Shown one piece after another: positions 34,370-46,712 of a DNA stretch of 64,000 bases (position 1 is its first letter; every line of letters starts with the position of its first letter). Both the position numbers and the translations under genes were made by a program. Under the pieces are notes generated by a model, which was given only the letters and a program-made list of their open reading frames with translations, was not told where the DNA came from and searched no databases. The stretch comes from Cunninghamia lanceolata (Eukaryota > Streptophyta > Pinopsida > Cupressales > Cupressaceae), in NCBI GenBank assembly GCA_027924645.1, contig BSBN01000334.1:6820001-6884000 (forward strand), given 5' to 3'.

Positions 34370-37300
34370 TTTTCTAGCTATCACTATCCATTATCTAACA
34401 CTGATCGAATGAAGTAATACCTCAACTATATGTGTTTGGTCTTTGAATGCAAGGCAGAATTCTTTGCAAGATGTATGGTACTTTGGTTGTTTGTAAACAA
34501 ATAACTATTAGCCTGTTGTTTGCCCAATTCTACCATGAAAGATTGCATCCATATCATCTCCTTGCTTGCCTCTGTTAAAGCAACCACCTTTTGCAACTTG
34601 GAGATCTAACCCACCGCTATCCCACCTACAGTAAAGACATAACCTATAGTACTTTGCCTGGTATCAATATCCCCTACCAAATCTGAGTCTACATAACCTA
34701 CTAAATCAATATTAGAGCCCCCAAACCATAAGTGTTTATTGGATGTACCTCTCAAATATCTAAGAATCTACTTTACTGCATTCTAATGCTCCAATCTAGG
34801 ATGACTCATATACCTGCTTATGAATCCTACAGCATGTGTAATATCTAGTCTTGTGCATACCATGGCATACATTAAACTTCCCACAACTGAAGCATATGGT
34901 ACCAGGAACATTTTTCCTTCCTCCTCTTGTGTCTTGGGACACATCTCCTTAGTCAATTTTAAATGACTGGGCAAAGGTGTGTCGACAACTTTTGCATTCT
35001 CCATATGGAATCTCTGCAACACCTTTTCAACATAATCAACCTAAGATAGAGTCAATTTTCTGTTCTTCCTATCTCTACAAATTTTCATACCAAGGATTTT
35101 TTTTGTTGCCCCCAAATCCTTCATAACAAATGATTGTGCTAACTGCTATTTTAACTCTCTTATGTGATCCATGTTAGACCCTGCTACAAGCATGTCATCA
35201 ATATATAAACATAAAATAATGTAGCTATCATTATCCAACCTCTTAAAATAAACACAATGGTCACAATTATACCAACTATAGCCTTGCTCAGCCATAAAAC
35301 TATCAAAATTCAAATACCATTGCAGAGGTGCTTGTTTCAAGCCATATAAACTCTTCTTCAATCTGCACACATGTTTCTCCTTACCTTTTACCTCAAATCC
35401 TTGGGGCTGTTCCATATATATCTCCTCCTCTAAATCACCATGGAGAAAGGTAGTTTTCACATCTAGCTGTTCCAAATGCAAATCTTCAGTAGCCACAATA
35501 CTTAAAACAATACAAATAGAAGTCATCTTAATAACCAGAGAAAAAATCTCATCAAAATCAATGCCCTTTTTTTTGTGCAAATCCTTTTACAACTAACCTA
35601 GCTTTAAATATTTTCTTACCTCCATCTTCCTCTTTCAACCTATAAACCCATTTGTTTGGTAAAACCTTTTTAACTACAGGTAACTTACATAATTCCCACG
35701 TCTGATTTTTTAGCAAGGAATCCATTTCTTCTTTCATTGCATGCTCCCACTGAATCTTTGTATCCACCTGCATAGCTTCATCATATCCTTCTGGTTCACC
35801 AGCATCTATTAACAAAATAGAATACAAAGAGTGAGAAAACCTTTCAAGAGGTCTACTTAGCCTTGTTGACCATCTAACATTCACTAGAGTTTGTGGTATT
35901 TCTTATTGTTGTTGCGGAGCATGAGGAACCATTGGAACATCACTATTTGGAGTATCATCCAACACCACATAATCCTTTTTTTTTCTCATGCTGCTACAAC
36001 TAATTTTTGTACAACACCTTCTCATTGAATATAACATCCCTGCTTCGAACAATTTTTTGATTTTCAAAATTCCAAAGCCTATAACCAAATTCATCAATGC
36101 CATATCCAATGAAGGTACACTTTTTTGATTTTACATCCAGTTTGGTTTTATTTTCATAATCTACATGTGCAAATGCTTCACATCCAAAGGTTTTGAAAAA
36201 ATAATAACTCACCTTCTTACATGTCCATGCTTCCTCTGGAATACCACAGCCCAAAGGAACTGAAGGACCTCAATTAATTAATTATACACAGTGGTGATAG
36301 CCTCTACCCACATGTTTAAAGGTAGACCAGCATGCAATCTCATGGTCCTTGCATGCACCATTATTGTCCTATTCATGCACTCATCCACTCTATTTTCCCG
36401 TGGAGTCCTTGGAACCATTTTCTGCCTATGAAGTCCATTAAAGGAACAATAATCCACAAATCCTTTGCTGCAATGCTCACCACCATTATCAGATCTGAGA
36501 CATTTCAATCTTTTACCTGTCTCATTCTCAACCAAACTTCTCTATTTCTTAAATGTTTCAAATACATCAGATTTCTACCTGAGGAAATAAATCCAAACCT
36601 TCCTAGTGGCATTATCAATGAATGTAACATAATACCGAGAACCACCAAGAGAAGATACCTGAGCTGGTCCCCATACATCTGTATGCACAAGGTCTAACTT
36701 TTTATCTTTCTTTTGCTTCCCATCCTTGAGAAAACTAACTCTCTTTTGTTTTTCATACACACAACTTTCACAGAAATCCATATTAATACATTTCAGACCT
36801 GGTAAAACTTTCTTACAATGAAGTACCTTCATACCTTTTTCACTCATATGCCCAAGTTTGTTATGCCACAGTGTTGTCTCAGAACCTGTAGCAACTATTT
36901 TAGTCTCTTCTTGCGAACCTGTAGCAACTATTCCTGAACCTGTTTGTTTTTTCTCTGTAATAGCTAAAGTAGAAGGAACAATATGACCTATATAAAGATA
37001 TAAGTTGCCTACTTTCACACCTTTTTCTACTGTTAAGGCACCTTTTGAAACCTTCCAATTTTTATCACTGAAAGTAACTATGCAACCTTCATCAGCTAGC
37101 TGCCCTGCTGAAATTAAATTCCTACTCAACCTTAGAATGTGCCTTACCTCTTGTAGTAGCCAATGATTCCCATTCTGCAACTTAATCTTGATTCTTCCAT
37201 TTCCAACAATCTGACAAGGATCATTATCTCCTAAATAAACTAGCCCCAAATCCCCTTGGACATAATCAAGAAAATAACTTCTATAGGGTGTAGCATGAAA

Positions 37301-37412
37301 TGAGATCCCCGAATCTAAAACCAATGAATCATTAGCATTATCTAGGGAAAGAATCAAAGCATCATCTTCAGATTTATTACTTACCACATTTGCCTCCTTA
37401 TTGCCTTCTTGT
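34370..37412 (-). pseudogene. Copia pol: protease, GAG-pre-integrase, integrase, RT, RNase H
   Basis: A 270-codon open piece (37387-36575) holds the protease active site VLDSGISFHATP, a GAG-pre-integrase LWHNKLGHMSEKGM, the CX2C of the zinc site (FCESCVYEKQ) and the first integrase Asp (VHTDVWGPA). The second Asp is in LRSDNGGEH (about 36497) and the Glu in VDECMNRT (about 36388), so the DDE triad is kept. RT has LDVKTTFLHGDLEEEIYM and the catalytic YIDDMLVAG with Asp codons near 35194-35199. RNase H follows from 35022 (SVVGSLMYAMVCTRLDI), with GYVDSD further on and an end near 34370. Frame changes near 36265, 36120 and 35580 and several stops inactivate it. The right edge is the insertion point of the nested element. 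Confidence 0.9.
37408..37412 (+). repeat. Target site duplication CTTGT of the nested element (partner at 43499-43503)
   Basis: CTTGT lies immediately outside both LTRs of the nested element, inside the copia gag-pol region. Sequence on both sides matches a single pre-insertion site (a CCTTCTT-containing region left, TTGCCTCC right). Confidence 0.92.
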
Positions 37413-38685
37413 TGTAAGGAAATGAGAGCATCTCAAAACGTATTTCTAAGAATAGTGTTGTCTTCGACAGATTTAAATTCTTTCCAATCTCTTCCAAAAC
37501 ATGCACAACTATGCCACAAAGTAGAAACAGACATAGAACATTTCTAACATTGACCCTTAGAGGAAAGTACAAGCAACATTAACCAGTTTCAACAACAGAA
37601 ATATAAAACATGAAAGACAGAACAAGAACAAAGATTTATGTGGGAAAAACCCTTATGGGTAAAAAACTCCACACTCTAAATCACATAGCCATTATATTAT
37701 TCAGCAACCAAACTGTTACAATACAATTATAGGCTCATAGCCTTTATAGGAGATTAACATCTTGTTCCATCTGGAAGAAATAACTGATAGCATAACCTTG
37801 CACAAAGTTCTCCTCAGTTCTAATCATAGCACTCGGGTTAGTCCTTCATACTGTTATCATACCACAAATAGCATACAGTATAGGACATCACCCTTGACCC
37901 AAACTCTATTCTCCCTCATTGTGCGATCCTCTATTACAATGCGTTTAACATATCACATTACAAAAGAACATTTGGTTTGACTACCATAACAGACCAGACA
38001 GTTACAAAAGGGCAACCATTCGTATTTATGTGGACTAAATAGTCCCACATGCATTAGTTGACAAACATAGTAGTAGTATATATCCACGAACATGCGGTAA
38101 GTCTATCATCAGTGCTTTTGTTGCCGACAACCCCAACCGGTCAAACATCAACAAACCATCAGAGTGACAAAGACCTTCAGTGTGACTTCATCCTTCTTCA
38201 CCGACAAAGTTCCTTTTGCCGATGCTAACCTCCATCGGACAGACCAAGCTCATCGATGTAAGAATTCCACCGAAGGCCGATAGCATTAGTCCCACCGATA
38301 CCAAACCTCCATCGGTAACACACAGAATAGTCGGAGTGACATCTTAGAGCTTAGCCAATAGTTCAAGCTAGGCCAAACACCTTTCCATCGAAGAGACACC
38401 AACTATCGCTGAGACTACAGAAAACTTTGCCGATAGTTACAGTTACACTGATCGGTGTAGCACAGGCGATCAAAGACAACACTTAAGACAAGGCTGACAG
38501 TGATAGTTAAGCTGATGGATGGAACACCATCAGTGAAACATACTCCATTGCTGGGACACAAACAAGTTACTTCGATAGAGCCTGTCAGGCTGATAACAAA
38601 GGGCAATCAACCAAGAACAAGAGATCGCTAAGACAAAGAGCAACACTTGTTGATGCCTGTAAATCCAAGACACATGTACTCAACA
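37413..38685 (-). repeat. 3' LTR of the nested element (1273 bp)
   Basis: Direct repeat of 42226-43498. It is followed at 38686-38696 by TTCTCCCACTT, which reads AAGTGGGAGAA on the element strand. Confidence 0.93.
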
Positions 38686-41600
38686 TTCTCCCACTTGACG
38701 AAGGATTTATAGGATTTCATCAATTCTCCAAGTCACAGAACCAAAGGTGAGAATGTCTCCACTCCACTATGCTCACAAGCTACATAGAAGCTCCAACATA
38801 ACCAACTTCAAAGCTTCCAGAACATAGCTGTGAAGTCAATCTCCAAAAACAAGATAGAACATCAGCTAGAACAACAATTAAAAAACTGACTGCCTCCATC
38901 CAACTAAACAAAAAACTTACTTGACTGAAAATAGCACACACAACCAGTGCTAATCGATCCAATCATCCATACCTTGAAGGTATTCATATCAACAAACTCA
39001 TGCCACCTACATATACACCCATCAACTGCAAATACAAGCTCCATGTGTGAATTAGTCGAAGAAGACCAAACACATCCAAGAACTCCCACTGCATGGGTAA
39101 TGTAAATTTAAAAAAGATCATGGCATACAAAGTCTACCAATAGCATTACATAGAAAGTGTAAACATCATGTAGTACCAAGGAATCATCCACAATGATATG
39201 CAAAACCTATAAACAAATACCCTGCAACAATTCTCCCCACCAATCCAGAACTCTCCCAAATTCTCCACATCCAACAAACGAAAGAGATAATAGAACCTCC
39301 ATGTTATCACCCAAGAACATGAGTGAAAACACATGAACACAAACTAGTGATCACCTCAGCTCCAATCAAACCTCAAACCAATGTAGTGTGAAACAAACCA
39401 TCCAGGAAGATAACCAGGACCATAGAGAGTAACTCTACACATCATATACCTGTAGACAATCCTTCTACAGACACCTCTAAATGCCAACTATGTCAAGTAT
39501 GATCTCCTTCAAAACACCCCAAAGAGAATAGCATAACAACATCCACCCATTGAATCTCCAAGATCAAACATAACAAATATATCATGTAATTATAAAATAT
39601 GGATGTAAGCTTCTCTTAGAAGATCAAACTACTCCATTTCCCGTTTCAGGAAATCAGCCCATAAAACCATTCTCCTAACAATCCTCATCAATGAATGATA
39701 TCTTTAAACTCAAATGCAAAAGGAGATAAGCATGCTATTCATCTTTCACAATGAATCCTCCAGAACCATCTATGAGCAGTTCAAGATCCATGTCTATGAA
39801 AGAAAGCATAAAACACCTGAGAGAAATAATGGGGAATACCTCTCAAGTAATAAACTACTAAGTAGACCATGAGCGGGGATGAGAATGCTCCTCCAAGATA
39901 CACAAGCCATCATGACTCCTCCAAGAGCAATCTCCTCAGGTCTTTGTTGAACTCATGTCCAACCAAGGTGTAGGCTTCTTGGACTTTCTACTGAAATCTT
40001 CATCAAGAGTAACCATCAACAACACTTCTCTCATCTCAAGAGAATTATAGCCTCATCTTATTCTCCATGTACCCATGAGCATCTATAAATAATCATTTCA
40101 TACTAAACTCCAAATGCATCTCTGCACCAACATGAAGTAATCAAGCAAAAGATCAATGCACCCAATACACAGAGAATCACCAAACCATTGTCAAAGCTCC
40201 AATCATCTGAATCAGGAACTTATCATGGTATCATGATCTTACCATCTCCCTTAGGAGATTCTATACTCTAGGTGAACATAACCATGGTCTCAAGAGCAAT
40301 GTATCATGCCAAAACTCAAATGCAGAAATCAAGAAAATATCATGACATGAAACAAACCAAACTCTAAACCAACATCACCTGTCAAGCACCACCAAGACCT
40401 CATCCAAGGATTCCATGAATCTTCCATGACTCCAAGATGTTACTCATCCTCAAATAGTGCCCTTGCAAATGCGAAAGAACCCTTCTACAGCAACATGATC
40501 AAAGAGGTCCTCCTAGTAACATCTACAACACTAAAGAAGATCATTCACCACTAAGTGATGAACACACAGTCAATGCTAAAGCTCCCACTGAACTATGACA
40601 ACTGAGATTTCCAAGCATCATGACCAAATTTCTCCTAATTTGAAAATCCTCCAGGTCCACACATTAACATGTCCATGTAAAAATAAAAACAAGTGGCACC
40701 AAGATCTCCAAACCAAGGAAATACACTATCACTATCAATAGCTTACACAAACCTGTGTATCCAAGCTATTCATTATATCGTGTTACATATGCTATAGGTC
40801 TCAATAACCAACTATTCAGGTACTTTACAACATCCATCCTCTCATCCTGAAGTAGTCACACTAATTCTCAAGTGACCACAGACAAGGTCAGCTAACAAAT
40901 CTGCATAAACACTGAAATAATCTTGTTGATATAGACAGTCCACTTCTGAGTTATCCCACTACAGCCAATGGGTAGCTAATCCACAAATTGCATAACTCGT
41001 AGATCCAATCAATATAACATGTAAAACCACTATCACACTAGAAACTACAAAACTGAGATCTCAAAGAGTAGATAACAATGTAGACAACATGACTCAAGCA
41101 CCAAATTACTTACAAATTTGATTCACCAAACATGTCCACAACCTGAGCACCATAGTCAAAAAAACCAGAAGCATTACCACAGAAATACTGAGTGACATAT
41201 AACTTACTAGCACTCCCATGCAGAGAAAGCATTTCACCTCCTCACACCATACACGAAGCATGCATGCAAAAATGCAACTATATCGTCCAGCAACACCTCA
41301 AAAGCCAGGGTCTAGCAATAGCTTAACTGCAGCTTCAGAAAACCACAAGTTTTTTCTCTTGACCATGTAAAACCTGCAAAACCACTATGTTTGAAAAATA
41401 CCCGTGCACATCCATACCCACTTCACATTTGGAAGACCAAGAATATGAATCAAGAAACACCATAACGGTTAAACCAGAAAATTTGATCATCATGAATATA
41501 CATAACCATAGATTTTAGGAAAAACTATGAAAACCCCCAAAACCAAGGAACATGATTCTGAGACATGCAAGTACAAAGCATCCACTAAAGGAAACAATAG

Positions 41601-42211
41601 TTTAGAAACTTCAGGCCAACTTGTAGGCCAACTCCACAACCACCAACCTATACATGCATCTAAGGGAGATAGGCTATTACAGAAGCTCTAAGACCGTCCA
41701 ATGATCAACTCCATAGCCTACATGTAATCAGGGTAACAAAAATTATGCCTTCTAATTCTAGGACAAAACACCCAGCATAAGAACATTTCTCCATAGTTAA
41801 GAAACAACCCAAGCTTCTCAGTATCATCACGGAGCCTCTCACATAGACACCCAATAGAGAGAGATTTTCTGCATCTCAACCATAGAGTAAAGTATTCCAC
41901 CCCATGCATTAGGATTATATCACTGTCAACTAGGAGCCTTAGACCACATAATTTCAATATGACCAGCTCTAGTATCTCCCTATTCACCATCCTTCAAGCG
42001 CCTGCTATAACATGAAGAAAAGATCAACTGCCAGACTTCACTCAAACAAGGATCAAACATCAGATGATTCCTTAAGATTCCCTCAAGCCTGTCACAGTAA
42101 GAAATCATCATAGAAGGAATACCCAGACCTTATACACAGGAACTCTTACATGAAAACACATGTAGCACACAAATGTACATATGTGAGTAACAAAGCAGAT
42201 GCCAAAAGAAG
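38686..42211 (-). other. Non-coding interior of the nested element
   Basis: About 3.5 kb. The longest minus-strand frame is 90 codons (41990-41718) without a recognisable motif. The plus strand shows repetitive CTCCAA / ATCTCC / CATCA-type wording throughout. No gag, protease, integrase or RT motif seen on either strand. Confidence 0.8.
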
Positions 42212-42223
42212 GCTCTGATACCA
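42212..42223 (-). other. Primer binding site of the nested element
   Basis: GCTCTGATACCA on the plus strand is the exact complement of TGGTATCAGAGC. Two bases (CT) separate it from the LTR start at 42226. Confidence 0.93.
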
Positions 42224-42225
42224 CT

Positions 42226-43498
42226 TGTAAGGAAATGAGAGCATCTCAGAATGTATTTCTAAGAATAGTGGTGTCTTTGACAGATTTAAATTCTTTTCAA
42301 TCTCTTCCAAAACACACACAACTATGCCACAAAGGGGAAACAGAAATAGAACATTTCCAACATTGACCCTTAGAGGAAAGTACAAGCAACATTAACTAGT
42401 TTCAACAGCAAAAATATAAAACATGAAAGACAGAACAAGAACACAGATTTACGTGGGGAAAACCCTTATAGGTAAAAAACCCCACACTCCAAATCACAGA
42501 GCAATTATATTATTCAGAAACCAAACAATTAAAATACAATTACAGGCTCACAGCCTTTACAGGAGATTAACATCTTATTCCATTTGGAAGAAATAATTGA
42601 CATCATAACCCTACACAAAGTTCTCCTCAGTTCTAATCACAGCACTCGGGTTAGTCCTTCATACTGTTATCATGCCACAAATAGCATACAGTACAGGACA
42701 TCACCCTTGACCCAAACTTTGTTCTCCCTCACTATGCAATCCTCTGTTACAATGCATTTAACATATCACATTACAGAAGAACATTCGATTCGACTACCAT
42801 AATAGACCAGATAGTTACAAAAGGGCAACCATTCGTATTTACGCAGACTAAATAGTCCCACATGCATTAGTTGACAAACACAGCAGTAGTATATATCCAC
42901 GAACACACGGTAAGTCTATCGTCAGTGCTTTTGCCGCCGACGACCCCAGCCAGTCAAACATCAATGAACCATTGGAGTGACCAAGACCTTCGCTGTGACT
43001 TCATCCTTCTTCACCGATAAATTTCCTTCTGCCAATGCCAAACTCCATCGTATAGACCAAGCTCATCGATATAAGAATTCTACCGAAGGCCGATAGCATT
43101 AGTCTCGCTGATACCAAACCTCCATCGGTAACACACAGAATAGTTGAAGTGACATCTTAGAGCTTAGTTGATAGTTCAAGCTAGGCCAAACCCCTTTCCA
43201 TCAGAGAGACACCAACTATCACCGAGACTACACAAAACTTCACTAATAGTTACAGTTACACCGATCGGTGTAGCATAGGCGATTAGAGAGAGAACTTAAG
43301 ACAAGGCCGACAGTGATAGTCAAGCCGATGGATAGAACACCATCGGTGAAACATACTCCATCGCTGGAACATAAACAAGTTACTCGGATAGAGCTTGTCA
43401 GGCTGATAACAAAGGGCAATCAACCAAGAACAAGAGATCACTAAGACAAAGAGCAACACTTGATGATGCCTATAAATTTGATACACATGTACTCAACA
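42226..43498 (-). repeat. 5' LTR of the nested element (1273 bp)
   Basis: Starts TGTAAGG beside the primer site, ends ACTCAACA and is followed by the CTTGT target duplication at 43499. Confidence 0.93.
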
Positions 43499-43503
43499 CT
43501 TGT

Positions 43504-44240
43504 TTGCCTCCTTCTTTATTCTTCCGAGACCAGTAATCGTTCTTCAGATGACCTGGTTTCCCACAATACCAGCAGTCCTTCTGTCTTCTTGATTGGGTTC
43601 TCTTATCCTTTGATTTTCTTCATGACTTCCCATGACCTCTAGAATCTTTTCCTCTCTCCTTGGATCTACCCCTACTTTCTGCATTCAAAACACTACCTGA
43701 TGTGGACCCTCCTGAGCTTTTTCATCACATTTCCTCGCTAAGGATAACACCAACAACATCATCAAATTTCAAAGTGTTTGAACCAGAGATTGAGTTACAA
43801 CCATTAACAAGCTATTCTAGCTTTCTGGAAAAGAACATAAAACCAAGAGAGCCCTCACCTCTTCATCAAATTTCACTTTTATAGAAGTTAACTAACTGGT
43901 AATTGTATTAAACTCATTTAAATGATCGGTCATAGATCCACCTTCAATCATTTTTAGATTAAACAAATGCTTCATGAGAAATACCTTGTTTGAGGCTGAG
44001 GGTTTTTCATACAATTTAGCCAAAGCTTTCATCAGTTCACTTGTTGTCATCGCTTCTATTATATTGAATGCCATAGATGATGCCAGGCACAATCGAATGG
44101 TTCATAGTGCCTTTTTGTCTAGAAGATTCCAATCCTCATCAGTCATTGCTACCAATTTTTTGGCTATTCCTTCCAACAGCGTCCATAAATCCTTCCAATA
44201 GAGATAATCCTCCATTTGCATCTTCCATAATTGATGGTTC
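43504..44240 (-). pseudogene. Copia gag of the host element
   Basis: On the minus strand the frame opens near 44240 (SIMEDANGGLSLLEGF). It changes frame, passes a TGA near 44100 and continues in 44092-43892: MAFNIIEAMTTSELMKAL, LYEKPSASNKVFLMKHLFNLKM and MTDHLNEFN, the UBN2-type copia gag pattern. A zinc knuckle near 43575-43530 reads CWYCGKPGHLKNDYW; the last Cys of CX2CX4HX4C is Tyr. The frame is cut at 43503 by the nested element and resumes at 37412 with the protease. Confidence 0.85.
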
Positions 44241-44355
44241 TACCCATTCAATTTATATACATTCAATTTACCCTCATTCACCATTACCCCCACTCAACCG
44301 TGAGACTCCCACTCAACCATGAGACCTTCGTGTAGATGATAATCGAACACAACCC

Positions 44356-44367
44356 ACTCTGATACCT
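44356..44367 (-). other. Primer binding site of the copia host element
   Basis: ACTCTGATACCT matches 10 of 12 bases of the initiator-Met complement, with two bases (CT) before the LTR at 44370, the same spacing as in the nested element. Confidence 0.85.
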
Positions 44368-44369
44368 CT

Positions 44370-44763
44370 TGTTATGGATTGCATGTAGAAGATATCAATT
44401 AAATGCAAATAAAGATTAAAAAGTGGAATGAAAATACATAGAAATAATAATAGCGAGAGATAAGTTTTAACGTGGTTCACCCAAACTCAAGCTACATCCA
44501 CCAATAGAGATTCCAATATTATTATCCAGTAAATCAAACCAATTACAACCAGCAATCCTTGAAACTCAATACCGCTGCAAAATACTACAATACATCAACA
44601 TAAACCCTAACCCTTTGCCACTTTTATCAAGCCTTATGTTGGTTACAAAAATAGGGGGAAACCATGCCGATAAAAGTGGGGAAAATTTAACCTCTGAGTT
44701 TTATTAGGCTCCATATAACAACAATCTCCCACTTGGAGATTGATCAGACTCCACACCATATCA
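44370..44763 (-). repeat. 5' LTR of the copia host element (394 bp)
   Basis: Matches 33718-34180 but lacks about 68 bases in the middle (after GGTTACAAAAA near 44649). It ends CCATATCA, followed by ATGAA. Confidence 0.9.
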
Positions 44764-44768
44764 ATGAA

Positions 44769-45065
44769 GTGTGCAAAGGATTGTGAATGTGAGAGAGCAT
44801 CAAACTTGAAGAAGTTAACTCTATGAAACTCATGCATCCTACAAGATGCTCCAATGCATTAGGTTTCATGGAGTATTAAGGAATGGTAAAATGACCTATA
44901 GATGACACTACTAAGGTATGTGACTCCTCCCCACTAGAGGATTTGAGTCAACTACATCACAAGGCTAGGAATCAAGTTCTAGACTCTCTAAGTTGACAAG
45001 GACATGATCCATATATGCACCAATATCTAACAAAGGCATGCATAGCTATAACAATATCACTCAAT
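44769..45065. other. Unassigned flank
   Basis: About 300 bases between the copia element's target duplication and the LINE fragment. No motif seen. Confidence 0.5.
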
Positions 45066-45071
45066 ATGCTT

Positions 45072-46091
45072 GCATCAAGTCATTTGTGCAAGCGTGGGTT
45101 TCAGGGTCCCTCGATGTGTGTTTTATGTTGTAATAGTGAGGAGAGTGTTTCTCATCTCTTCTTCCAATATTCCTTCTCTAGGTAAATATGGCACTTATGG
45201 TGGGGTGTTTGGAACTAGGCTTGTTGGCATGTCTCCTCTCTGGTAGAATTTTTTTCTCTTTGGGGCAAGGCCCCAGTTAAGACTTATTTTCTTCAAGTTA
45301 CTTGGACTCTTGGACTGACCTTTATTATTTGGAATCTTTGGTTGCAAAGGAATCACAAGATTTTTCAAGATGTGAAGTTGGTTGTCCAACACTTGTGGTG
45401 GAAAATTCTTCATTCATTGGGAGAAATTATTTTGGCAAAGTCTAACTTGGATGAGGGTGTGGATCTAGGAGATGTTTGTTGTAATCATCTCAATCTTCCT
45501 CTTCAAAGTGGTGTTTTGAAGGGTGTCAGTCAGGTCATGAGAAATAGATGTAGACATCCTCTTCAGAAGATAAATAGGGAGGGGCGTTGGTGTCCTCCAC
45601 AAGGAGTGCTCAAAATCAACACTGATTGTTCTTCTCAGGAAAATCCCAGTCATGCTAGTATTGGTGGAGTTGGGTGGGACAGTTTTGGGACTGTTCAATT
45701 TATCTTTTCTATTTATAAGGGTCTGCATACTAACAATTTGATGGAGACTCCTGCCATTTTATATGCAGTAGAGCACGGATGTGATCTTGGGTGGAGAAGG
45801 ATCATTTGTGAATCTCATTCTAGGGTGGTCATGACTTTATTGAATAAGCAACAATTAGAAGATGTTAGTTGGCATTTAGCTTTGATTATTGAATAGATTA
45901 TTAATATGTGTGCTTCTTTGGAATCTATTACTTTTACTGACATTCCTAGAGAATGGAACAGAGTAACAAATTGTTTTGCCACATGGGCCTCTGATCAAAT
46001 GCAAAATTGGAATATTGTGGATAGGGGTCAATTACCCTAGAATTTGTTTCAAAAGTTGGACCACTTAGTACAGATTGATAGGGTTGTGTAA
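45072..46091 (+). pseudogene. LINE ORF2 C-terminus: zf-RVT and RNase H
   Basis: One frame from about 45072 to the TAA at 46089. It starts with a zf-RVT zinc site (CKRGFQGPS, CVLCCNSEESVSHLF) and passes the WLQRNHKIF linker. It then enters an RVT_3-type RNase H: KINTDC (Asp codon 45624), NLMETPAILYAVEHG (Glu 45744) and ICESHSRVV, where the third catalytic Asp is His (CAT at 45816). The rest reads WNRVTNCFATWAS and ends in VDRGQLP...LVQIDRVV, like plant L1-type ORF2 tails. Stops near 45180 and 45217, and TAGs near 45894 and 46038, make it a pseudogene. The endonuclease and RT parts are missing, consistent with 5' truncation. Confidence 0.87.
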
Positions 46092-46712
46092 TTCCCTTGC
46101 TTTCTACTTCTTTTTTTTTGGTTTGAATAAATTTTTACCCCTCTTTTAGTTTAAGTCATTGGATAAAAATATGCCAGCCTATAATTCTGATAATCATTTC
46201 TAATACGATCAAGATCCTCTAGGGATTGGATATAAGTAGCAAGATATGGACCTGACTATGATGATGATGGTCCACATGATGTCTATGACCTACGTGGATA
46301 CTTCATCAAGTATTGTGCCACCCAATCTGAAGATATGGTTTGTCTACATAATAATCTCAAGAATACCATCAATTACTTCCTTTTGAGATGAAATAACCAC
46401 ATGATCACTAATAACAAAAAGGAACATGGAGAGATCATAGGAATCCTCTCACCAACCAACCTCCTATACTCATGAGGCTATCATTTTTCATGGAGGCATT
46501 CTTCCTATAGCATACCCTACCATGCCCCTCTCCCACTTGTGGAGGTAAATCCAAATAGTAGATATTGAGGCCTAAGTAAACCTCTACATACAACTATTGT
46601 ACAAAATATGATGGAATTTGGTTTCTATTATAATAATGAACATGGGAAATAATAAATCTATGGTATATCAATGGTGCCAAATGAGGGCACATGCACTAGT
46701 CATCGAATATCA
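46092..46712. other. Unassigned sequence downstream of the LINE tail
   Basis: Starts with a T-rich run and a TTTGAATAAA near 46122 that could be the end of the LINE 3' region. No other feature seen. Confidence 0.4.

Larger units (their letters stand above)
37413..43498 (-). mobile_element. Non-autonomous LTR retrotransposon nested in copia, 6086 bp, no coding capacity seen
   Basis: Two LTRs of exactly equal length (1273 bp) begin TGTAAGG and end TCAACA. The primer site complement GCTCTGATACCA lies next to the right LTR and a polypurine complement TTCTCCCACTT next to the left LTR, so transcription is on the minus strand. The 3.54-kb interior has only short frames with no retroviral motif, the design of a large retrotransposon derivative. 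Its primer site and polypurine tract resemble those of the copia element it sits in. LTR divergence by eye is 7 differences in the first 103 bases, mostly C/T transitions. Confidence 0.93.
33718..44763 (-). mobile_element. Ty1/copia element (Tork/Tnt1-like) split by a nested LTR element
   Basis: Minus-strand order from the right: 5' LTR (44370-44763), primer site, gag (about 44240-43504), the nested element (37413-43498 plus its CTTGT duplication), protease-integrase-RT-RNase H (37412-34370), polypurine tract, 3' LTR (33718-34180). Removing the insert leaves about 4.95 kb, a normal size for a copia element. ATGAA target duplications flank the whole. Confidence 0.93.

Noticed and set aside
44724..44763. 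Tandem copia elements sharing an LTR, because the polypurine-like sequence also follows the right LTR
   Set aside because: The LTR simply extends to CCATATCA. With that boundary both LTRs have TG...CA ends and perfect ATGAA duplications, and the polypurine sequence is duplicated inside and outside the left LTR.
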